Positions 7,291 through 12,716 of a stretch of 12,716 nucleotides of DNA are shown here, one piece after another. The notes beneath the pieces were generated by a model. The model had not been told where the DNA came from. It ran no database searches and saw nothing but the letters and a program-made list of their open reading frames with translations. Made by a program: the position numbers and the translations under genes. Position 1 is the first letter of the stretch. Each line of letters starts with the position of its first letter. Source of the stretch: Pseudomonadota bacterium (lineage in GTDB: Bacteria; Pseudomonadota; Gammaproteobacteria; Burkholderiales; Burkholderiaceae_D); the NCBI GenBank assembly GCA_018241865.1, contig JAFECY010000085.1, positions 1 through 12,716 of the forward strand, in the 5' to 3' direction.

Positions 7291-8799
7291 ATGCCACCAC
7301 TCTACCCGGTAGCCGCAATCCGCCAAATCGAACAAGCCGCGCAAGCCAGCCTGCCGCCCACCACCCTGCTGCAGCGCGCCGGCGCGGCAGCGGCGGAGGC
7401 GGCGTTGGCCATGCTGAACTACTCCGCTGCCGGCACGGCCATCCTGATACTGGCCGGACCCGGCAACAATGGCGGCGATGCACTGGAAGCGGCTTGGTAT
7501 CTGGATCGTGCCGGGGCGGATGTCACCGTGGTCCTGTTCGCTGACCCTGCTGCCTTGCCAACGGATGCGCGGCAAGCCCTAGCGCGGGCGCAAACCGGCT
7601 CGACTGTGTTCCTGGCTCCCGAGGATTTCCCCTCCACTGCGGGAACGGCGTGGACGCTGGCCATCGACGGTTTGTTCGGTATCGGCCTGACGCGCCCGAT
7701 TGCTGGAACCTTGCGCGACGCCGTGGACTATCTCAACGCCCTGTCTTGCCCGATTCTCTCGCTCGATGTGCCGAGCGGCCTGGATGCCGACACCGGCAAC
7801 ATCGTCGGACCGGATGGGGTCGCGGTGCATGCCAGCCGAACCCTCACCTTCATCGCCGACAAACCGGGCTTGCATACCGCCGACGGCCGCGATTGTGCTG
7901 GCGTTGTGTCGGTGGTCATGCTGGGCATCGACGCTGCCTTGCTGCCGCCGTCGCCAATCTATATGAATCAACCCGAACTATTCATTCACGTCTTGCCGAA
8001 ACGTGCACACAACACGCACAAGGGTAGCTACGGCGATGTCGCTGTACTTGGCGGCGCGCACAGCATGGCCGGTGCGCCGGTGCTGGCGGCACGTGCCGCC
8101 GCGCATTGTGGTGCGGGGCGCGTGTTCGCCGGCTTTGTCGATGCGGCTCCTGCCTATGACAACCTGCAGCCGGAACTGATGTTTCGCGCTGCCGGCGAAC
8201 TGGACTTGGCGGGCAAGGTGCTGGTCGCCGGCCCCGGCATGGGCATGTCGCGTGCAGCGAACGATTTGCTGGCGCAAACCTTGCACGCCGCTTCCGCCAT
8301 CGTGCTCGATGCCGATGCGCTGAACCTGATCGCCGCCGAGCCGGGCCTGCAGCAGAAAACCGCGCAACGTCGCGCCGCCACATTGATGACGCCGCATCCG
8401 CTGGAAGCAGCGCGGCTGCTAAACACGTCAGTGGGACAAGTGCAAACCGACCGTTTACAAGCCGCATGCGAACTCGCGCAGCGTTTCAATGCCGTGGTCG
8501 TCCTGAAAGGTTCGGGCAGCGTGATCGCGCGGCCGGACGGTATGGCCGTCATCAACGCCACCGGCAACCCCGCGTTGGCTACCGCCGGCAGCGGCGATGT
8601 GCTGGCCGGTGTTTGTGGCGCTTTACTGGCACAAGGCATCCCGGTATGGGAAACGGCGCTGGCCGCCGTCTGGCTGCACGGCCAGGCTGCTGACAATCTA
8701 GTGGAACAGGGCGTCGGACCGATTGGTTTAGTCGCCAGCGAATTACCTGTAGCGATCCGCGCCGCATTGAATCGGCTGCATGGCAAAATACCTGCTTGA
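7291..8799 (+). CDS. nnr: Bifunctional NAD(P)H-hydrate epimerase / ADP-dependent NAD(P)H-hydrate dehydratase, 502 aa
   Basis: This metabolite-repair enzyme restores damaged nicotinamide cofactors. The N-terminal YjeF_N half interconverts R- and S-NAD(P)H hydrates, and the C-terminal half dehydrates the S form using ADP. Epimerase motifs are GPGNNGGDALEAAWYL (56-71), AIDGLFGIGL (124-133) and LDVPSGLDADTG (158-169). Dehydratase motifs are HKGSYGDVAVLGGAHSMAGA (243-262), GPGMGMS (314-320), VLDADALNLIA (338-348), TPHPLEAARLL (367-377), VVLKGSG (403-409) and the nucleotide-binding GNPALATAGSGDVLAGV (425-441). Length matches E. coli YjeF/NnrDE (about 515), and the usual two-domain fusion is intact. 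The ATG at 7291 gives a family-like N-terminus but lacks a clear Shine-Dalgarno. It is the first of three plus-strand genes; 49 bp separate it from the next. Confidence 0.95.
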   Translation: MPPLYPVAAIRQIEQAAQASLPPTTLLQRAGAAAAEAALAMLNYSAAGTAILILAGPGNNGGDALEAAWYLDRAGADVTVVLFADPAALPTDARQALARAQTGSTVFLAPEDFPSTAGTAWTLAIDGLFGIGLTRPIAGTLRDAVDYLNALSCPILSLDVPSGLDADTGNIVGPDGVAVHASRTLTFIADKPGLHTADGRDCAGVVSVVMLGIDAALLPPSPIYMNQPELFIHVLPKRAHNTHKGSYGDVAVLGGAHSMAGAPVLAARAAAHCGAGRVFAGFVDAAPAYDNLQPELMFRAAGELDLAGKVLVAGPGMGMSRAANDLLAQTLHAASAIVLDADALNLIAAEPGLQQKTAQRRAATLMTPHPLEAARLLNTSVGQVQTDRLQAACELAQRFNAVVVLKGSGSVIARPDGMAVINATGNPALATAGSGDVLAGVCGALLAQGIPVWETALAAVWLHGQAADNLVEQGVGPIGLVASELPVAIRAALNRLHGKIPA

Positions 8800-8848
8800 T
8801 CTGCTTCATTATCTGCTGAGTGACACCCTGTAATCGGAGATTCCCGCC

Positions 8849-9496
8849 ATGCAAATTGGCCTTTGCCTGTTGAGAACAGGCCAAAAAATAAAATGGCTGG
8901 TGCAGTGTTATGCGATTGCCTTCTTCGCATCGAGCGCGCATGCCGCTTCCGTCAACGTGTTGGTGCTGGGCGATAGCCTGTCTGCTGAACACGGCTTGCA
9001 GCGCGGTAGCGGCTGGGTGGCACTGATGCAAGGCAGGCTGATTGCCGACAAGCTGGATGTCGGCGTCGTCAATGCCAGTATCAGCGGCGAAACCGCCTTC
9101 GGCGGCGCGAAGCGTCTGCCGCAACTGCTGGCTAAACATCGTCCGGCGCTAGTCATCATCCAACTCGGCGTCAACGACGGCTTTCGCGGCTTGCCGGTCG
9201 CCTCGATCGAAGCCAATTTGATGACGATGATCCAAGCAACGCAAAAAAGCGGCGCGCGCGTTCTGCTGGCCGGCATGCGTTTGCCACCGAAGTATGACAA
9301 AGACTATGCCGCAGCATTTGCCGCCTTGTTTCCTCGTGTCGCCCAAGAGCACAGTGTGGCGCTCGTGCCCTTCATCTTGGAAGGCGTAGCCGGCAAGCCC
9401 GAACTGTTTCAAGCCGACCGCCTGCATCCAACCGCCGAGGCGCAAACCCTGATTTTGAACAACGTCTGGCCTCACCTAAAGCCGCTGCTGAAATGA
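8849..9496 (+). CDS. tesA: Exported GDSL/SGNH esterase (TesA-like acyl-CoA thioesterase I / arylesterase), 215 aa
   Basis: TesA-type enzymes are periplasmic SGNH hydrolases that cleave acyl thioesters, lysophospholipids and aryl esters. All four SGNH blocks are visible: VLVLGDSLSAEHGL with nucleophile S43, VNASISGETAFGG with oxyanion G80, LGVNDGFRGLPV with N109, and DRLHPTAEAQ with D190 and H193. E. coli TesA has GGND where this protein has GVND; the catalytic Asn is kept. The N-terminus has a basic stretch, a hydrophobic core (WLVQCYAIAFF) and a signal-peptidase I site AHA before residue 33, so export is predicted. The n-region is rather long. CGGAGA at 8835-8840 is a good ribosome-binding site 8 nt before the ATG and fixes the start. 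It lies 49 bp after nnr and only 4 bp before mnmH. Substrate preference cannot be read from sequence. Confidence 0.92.
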   Translation: MQIGLCLLRTGQKIKWLVQCYAIAFFASSAHAASVNVLVLGDSLSAEHGLQRGSGWVALMQGRLIADKLDVGVVNASISGETAFGGAKRLPQLLAKHRPALVIIQLGVNDGFRGLPVASIEANLMTMIQATQKSGARVLLAGMRLPPKYDKDYAAAFAALFPRVAQEHSVALVPFILEGVAGKPELFQADRLHPTAEAQTLILNNVWPHLKPLLK

Positions 9497-9500
9497 ATCC

Positions 9501-10559
9501 ATGAAATACCCCGCCCTACTGCCCTTCGCAGACATCCTGCCGGAACTCGATCGCTTCGACGCCATCATCGATGCGCGCAGCCCGTCCGAATTTGCCGAAG
9601 ACCACATCCCCGGCGCGATCAATTGCCCTGTGCTGGACGATGCCGAGCGTGCCCGCATCGGCACGCTGTACAAGCAAACCAATCCATTTGAAGCTAAAAA
9701 AATCGGCGCGACGCTGGTGGCGCGCAACATCGCCGCGCACATCGAGGCGCAATTTCTCGACAAACCACGCGACTGGAAACCGTTGATCTATTGCTGGCGG
9801 GGCGGTAATCGCAGCGGCGCGATGGCGCTGATTTTCGCCAAGATCGGTTGGCCGGCCAGACAGCTCGACGGCGGTTACAAAGACTATCGCCGCCATGTGA
9901 GTATCGCGTTGGGCGAATTAGCAGAAAAATTTTCATTCAAGGTCGTCTGCGGCACCACCGGCAGCGGCAAAAGCCGTCTGCTGCAAACGTTAGCGGCACA
10001 AGGCGCGCAAGTGCTCGATTTGGAACAACTGGCCGCGCACCGCGGCTCCGTACTCGGCAATCTACCGAGCGAGCCGCAACCAAGCCAAAAAATGTTCGAG
10101 AGTCGAATTTGGGATACGCTGCGGCGCTTCGACACCGCAAAGCCGGTCTTCGTCGAATCGGAAAGCAAGAAAGTCGGCAACCTGCGCGTGCCCGATGCGT
10201 TGATGGAACGCATGCGCGCTTCACCCTGCATCGCAGTCACGATATCGGTAGCCAACCGAGTGCAATTGCTGATGGAAGACTACGCGCATTTCGTCGTGAA
10301 TCCGACCAGCCTGAATACGCAACTGGATTGCCTCGTGCAATTGCATGGCCGCGAGACGATTGCGCGCTGGCACGGCATGGCGGATGCGGGGCAGATGGAA
10401 ACGCTGGTGGCCGAGCTGCTGGAAAAACATTACGACCCGGCCTATCTACGCTCGATTGGTCGCAACTTCGTGCAATACGACAAGGCCTTGACACTGACGC
10501 TGGAACAGATCACGCCGACAGCCTTCGCCGACGCGGCACGACGTTTGCACACCGGCTGA
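9501..10559 (+). CDS. mnmH: tRNA 2-selenouridine synthase (MnmH/SelU), 352 aa
   Basis: MnmH replaces the sulfur of 2-thiouridine at wobble position 34 of tRNA-Lys, -Glu and -Gln with selenium, using selenophosphate and passing through a geranylated intermediate. The N-terminal rhodanese domain (about 1-130) has IIDARSPSEFAEDHIPGAINCP and the active-site loop YCWRGGNRSGAMA with C98, matching C97 of E. coli. A linker leads to a P-loop domain with GTTGSGKS at 151-158, then LDLEQLAAHRGSVLG and VFVESESKKVGNLRVP. Length is close to the family norm (about 360), so the protein looks intact. The ATG is 4 bp after the preceding stop with no Shine-Dalgarno visible, suggesting translational coupling to the esterase gene. 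Function needs selenophosphate synthetase (SelD), which is not in this window. Confidence 0.95.
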   Translation: MKYPALLPFADILPELDRFDAIIDARSPSEFAEDHIPGAINCPVLDDAERARIGTLYKQTNPFEAKKIGATLVARNIAAHIEAQFLDKPRDWKPLIYCWRGGNRSGAMALIFAKIGWPARQLDGGYKDYRRHVSIALGELAEKFSFKVVCGTTGSGKSRLLQTLAAQGAQVLDLEQLAAHRGSVLGNLPSEPQPSQKMFESRIWDTLRRFDTAKPVFVESESKKVGNLRVPDALMERMRASPCIAVTISVANRVQLLMEDYAHFVVNPTSLNTQLDCLVQLHGRETIARWHGMADAGQMETLVAELLEKHYDPAYLRSIGRNFVQYDKALTLTLEQITPTAFADAARRLHTG

Positions 10560-10604
10560 ACTTCGCACCATACAGACACGTCGTCGCCAGCACGATGCTG
10601 CACG

Positions 10605-10633
10605 AAAAAAGCCGCTCAATGAGCGGCTTTTTT
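10605..10633. terminator. Strong bidirectional intrinsic terminator between mnmH and ppiD
   Basis: GCCGCTC (10611-10617) pairs perfectly with GAGCGGC (10621-10627) across a 3-nt AAT loop. Six A residues precede it and six T residues follow it, so it works as a stem plus U-tract in both directions. It ends the plus-strand nnr-tesA-mnmH run and the minus-strand ppiD transcript, which converge here. Confidence 0.93.
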
Positions 10634-10651
10634 ATCGAGAGCAAAATCGGA

Positions 10652-12583
10652 TTATTTCATCGCCGGTTTGTCGTCATTATCGGTCTTGACGTTGAACGGC
10701 TTTAGAATTTTGACCTTGGCTTTTTGCTTCAGCATTTCCAAATAAGCATAGGTTTCCTGCGCGCCGATGCCGTTACCGATCTGTTGTGCCTCGTTCTTGC
10801 GACGCGCAGCATCTAGGGTGGCTGGCTGCGCGACCTTGGCGATGCGGTACACAGCGAAACCTTGCGGCGTTTCTGCGCTGGCGTAGGCTGGCAGTTTGCT
10901 CACGTCGGCTTTCATCACAGCGCCGAAGGCGACGAAATCCATGCCTTCATTCTTGATGCGAGAAATTTGCTTCGTCTCGCCAAAACCGGCCGCATCATCT
11001 TTAGCCTTCAACGCCGTCAAACGGGCTTCGCCTGCTTGTTTCGCCAGCTTGGCCGCTTCTTGTTGCACCACACGCTCGCGTACAGTGGCTTGCACTTCCT
11101 CAAAAGGTTTTTGCGTCGCTGCTTTGTATTCAACGACACGGCCGGCGATCAAGGTATTCGGTCCGATCTGAATCGCCAGCGTGTTGCGTTTGTTCTTGAC
11201 CGTATCGTCGGAAAACAAAGCCTCTAGAAACTTGGGATCGTTATACGGCAGATTCGGCGCCAACGTCGGGTTGGGCTGACGACCGATGTGCTCGATCGTT
11301 TCGATCTTCAGCTTCAATTTGTCGGCCACCGGCTTCAGGCTGTCCGACTGGTCTTCCACCGTGTTGCGGAACAGTTCGGCCGAATCGGAAAACTTGCGGC
11401 TGGCGAGTTGTTTTTTGATTTCGGCAGTCAGTTCAGGTTTCACTTCTTCCAACGGTTTGATCGAGCCCGGTTTGATACCAGTCAGTTGAATGATGTGATA
11501 GCCGAAATCCGACTGCACCAGATCACTGATCTCGCCTTCCTTCAATTTATACACTGCATCCTCGAAAGGCTTGACCATCGCCTTGTGGCCGAAAAAGCCC
11601 AAGTCGCCGCCTTTCTCTGCAGAGCCGGGGTCTTGTGAATTTTCTTTCGCCAGCTTGGCAAAGCTGGAAGGTGATTTTTTCAACTCGGCCAACAACTTCT
11701 CAGCCTTGGCCTTGGCAGCCGCTTTGTCGGCATCGCTGGCGCTCTTGTTGACAGCGATCAGGATATGACTGGCGCGGCGCTGTTCATCGACCGTGAAGCG
11801 TTGCTTGTTGCTTTCATAGTAGGACTTGATTTCATCATCGCTCACGTTGACTTGCGCGGCGATGGTGGCGCTATCGAGCACAACATATTCCGCTTTCGCT
11901 TGCTCCGGCACGGCGAACAAGGCGCCATTTTTGGCGTAAAAATCTTTGAGCATGGCGTCAGTCACTTTAACCTGCGCCACGTAGTCGGCATTCTTGAACA
12001 ACTGCTGTTGCACGTCGCGCTGCTGATCGTTGATGTCAGAAATCCGGCTGGCGACAGTTTTCGGCGCGAAGGCGGTGGTTTGTACGGCCGCATTCAACTG
12101 CTGCACCGCCAAGTCCTGACGCAGACGTTCCTCGAAAATAGCGGGCGTCATATTTTGCGCAGCCAGCAATGCCTTGTAGGTGTCGTTGTCGAACTTGCCG
12201 TCCGGCGTCGTCAAACCTTCCATACCCATGATGGATTGCTGCAAAGCTTGGTCAGAGGTTGTCAGACGGCTGTGCACCACTTCTGCAGCCAGTGCGCGCT
12301 GAGCGATCAGCCCTTCGAGAATGCCCTGCTTTGCTTCCGGCGTGTCGAATGCTTTCGGATCGAGCTTGCCACCGAACATTTCCCGCATGCGATCCAGTTG
12401 GCGGCGATGCGCATCGTCCCACTCCTGCTGCGTGATCGGCTGGCCGGCAACCGTGGCAATCGCATTACCGTCATCACGAATACGTGAATAACCTTCCAAA
12501 CCAAAAAACACGAAAGAAGGAAAAATCAGAAGAAGCAGCACGAGCTGCATCAAGCGTTGATGCGTACGGATGAAATCAAACAT
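10652..12583 (-). CDS. ppiD: Periplasmic folding factor PpiD (SurA-N / parvulin PPIase, membrane-anchored), 643 aa
   Basis: PpiD is anchored in the inner membrane, faces the periplasm, associates with the SecYEG exit and assists newly exported proteins. The N-terminus [20 protein letters not shown] continues [15 protein letters not shown]: a short cytoplasmic tail and one membrane helix (about 11-29). A SurA-like chaperone region follows, with [17 protein letters not shown] at 46-62. One parvulin domain spans about 269-368, from [10 protein letters not shown] through [35 protein letters not shown] to FGYHIIQL, with the usual parvulin motif residues kept. A C-terminal helical domain (about 375-643) completes it; E. 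coli PpiD is 623. I use the ATG at 12583 because family proteins start MFDF; a TTG two codons upstream is also in frame. GAGATAGG just upstream is a plausible ribosome-binding site. It is a single-gene unit bounded by terminators. Confidence 0.95.
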   Translation of the reverse strand: MFDFIRTHQRLMQLVLLLLIFPSFVFFGLEGYSRIRDDGNAIATVAGQPITQQEWDDAHRRQLDRMREMFGGKLDPKAFDTPEAKQGILEGLIAQRALAAEVVHSRLTTSDQALQQSIMGMEGLTTPDGKFDNDTYKALLAAQNMTPAIFEERLRQDLAVQQLNAAVQTTAFAPKTVASRISDINDQQRDVQQQLFKNADYVAQVKVTDAMLKDFYAKNGALFAVPEQAKAEYVVLDSATIAAQVNVSDDEIKSYYESNKQRFTVDEQRRASHILIAVNKSASDADKAAAKAKAEKLLAELKKSPSSFAKLAKENSQDPGSAEKGGDLGFFGHKAMVKPFEDAVYKLKEGEISDLVQSDFGYHIIQLTGIKPGSIKPLEEVKPELTAEIKKQLASRKFSDSAELFRNTVEDQSDSLKPVADKLKLKIETIEHIGRQPNPTLAPNLPYNDPKFLEALFSDDTVKNKRNTLAIQIGPNTLIAGRVVEYKAATQKPFEEVQATVRERVVQQEAAKLAKQAGEARLTALKAKDDAAGFGETKQISRIKNEGMDFVAFGAVMKADVSKLPAYASAETPQGFAVYRIAKVAQPATLDAARRKNEAQQIGNGIGAQETYAYLEMLKQKAKVKILKPFNVKTDNDDKPAMK

Positions 12584-12604
12584 GGGCAACCTATCTCGGA
12601 CAGA

Positions 12605-12622
12605 ATGCGGATTTTACCGCAT
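12605..12622. promoter_or_regulatory. Perfect palindrome enclosing a -10-like element upstream of ppiD
   Basis: ATGCGG (12605-12610) and CCGCAT (12617-12622) form a perfect 6-bp inverted repeat around six bases that read TAAAAT on the minus strand. TAAAAT is a plausible -10 hexamer for ppiD, about 28 bp before its ATG, but no good -35 is placed correctly. It could be an operator over the promoter or a small hairpin in read-through RNA. Confidence 0.35.
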
Positions 12623-12651
12623 AAAAAAAGGCGAACTTGCGTTCGCCTTTT
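12623..12651 (-). terminator. Intrinsic terminator of the tRNA-Asp transcript
   Basis: Stem GGCGAAC (12630-12636) pairs with GTTCGCC (12641-12647) around a 4-nt loop. On the minus strand it is followed by seven T residues (12629-12623), and the four A residues before the stem extend the pairing. It begins 8 bp past the CCA end of the tRNA and lies upstream of ppiD, so it ends the tRNA transcript and separates it from ppiD. With only four T on the plus side, it is mainly a minus-strand terminator. Confidence 0.88.
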
Positions 12652-12658
12652 CTGGTTT

Positions 12659-12716
12659 TGGCGGAGTGGACGGGACTCGAACCCGCGACCCCCGGCGTGA
12701 CAGGCCGGTATTCTAA
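12659..12716 (-). tRNA. tRNA-Asp (anticodon GTC), 3' 58 nt, cut by window edge
   Basis: Read on the minus strand, the sequence enters within the D-arm. The anticodon arm is CCGGC CTGTCAC GCCGG, with anticodon GTC at 12701-12699. The variable loop is followed by a T-arm with stem GCGGG/CCCGT around the standard TTCGAGT loop. The 3' acceptor strand CCACTCC is followed by discriminator G and an encoded CCA (12661-12659). About 19 nt of the 5' end lie beyond the window. In many Burkholderiales a tRNA-Val/tRNA-Asp pair sits between the lon/hupB region and ppiD; this is recalled, not visible here. Confidence 0.95.

Noticed and set aside
8154..8930. 258-residue open frame on the minus strand
   Set aside because: It lies antisense to the well-supported nnr gene and crosses into tesA; its low-complexity Ala/Ser/Cys-rich translation matches no family I know.
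9848..10705. 285-residue open frame on the plus strand
   Set aside because: It is out of frame within mnmH and runs through the strong terminator into ppiD; its Arg-rich translation is typical of a shadow frame in GC-rich DNA.
11765..12487. 240-residue open frame on the plus strand
   Set aside because: It is antisense to ppiD, has a His/Arg-rich translation and has no supporting start context.

Overview
The window looks like core chromosome of a betaproteobacterium of the Burkholderiales, most likely near the Oxalobacteraceae (Herminiimonas/Janthinobacterium-like). This rests on the PurL N-terminus, the DadA, MnmH and PpiD sequences, moderately high GC in most genes, and a tRNA-Asp(GTC) directly upstream of ppiD, which is familiar in that order from memory. 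Genus is an inference; no database was consulted.

Layout, left to right. (1) Bases 1-2479, minus: the first 826 codons of purL (purine synthesis), running off the left edge. (2) 2583-4280, minus: an ArnT/PMT-like GT-C membrane glycosyltransferase. (3) 4281-4460: a divergent intergenic region with a perfect 13-bp inverted repeat and an extended -10 element facing dadA. (4) 4461-5714, plus: a DadA-type D-amino acid dehydrogenase with a GTG start. (5) 5839-7092, minus: an AT-rich gene for a membrane-anchored, helical/coiled-coil protein of unknown function; this is the only clearly accessory-looking gene. (6) 7291-10559, plus: a probable three-gene run, nnrE/nnrD fusion (NAD(P)H-hydrate repair), a GDSL esterase/thioesterase (tesA-like) and mnmH/selU (tRNA 2-selenouridine synthase). 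(7) A strong bidirectional terminator at 10605-10633. (8) 10652-12583, minus: ppiD, a periplasmic SurA/parvulin-type folding factor. (9) A tRNA-Asp terminator, then the 3' 58 nt of tRNA-Asp(GTC) running off the right edge on the minus strand.

Most of this is housekeeping: purine synthesis, cofactor repair, tRNA modification, envelope protein folding, D-amino acid oxidation and envelope glycosylation. I see no integrase, transposase, CRISPR array, toxin-antitoxin pair or other recognisable defence module. The best candidate for something undescribed is the lone AT-rich gene between dadA and nnr, and it has no partner gene in the window.

No gene-free stretch exceeds 300 bases. The longest are 7093-7290 (a candidate minus-strand promoter), 4281-4460 (inverted repeat and candidate dadA promoter), 5715-5838 (two weak hairpins without T-tracts), 2480-2582 (a -10 element for purL) and 10560-10651 (terminator).
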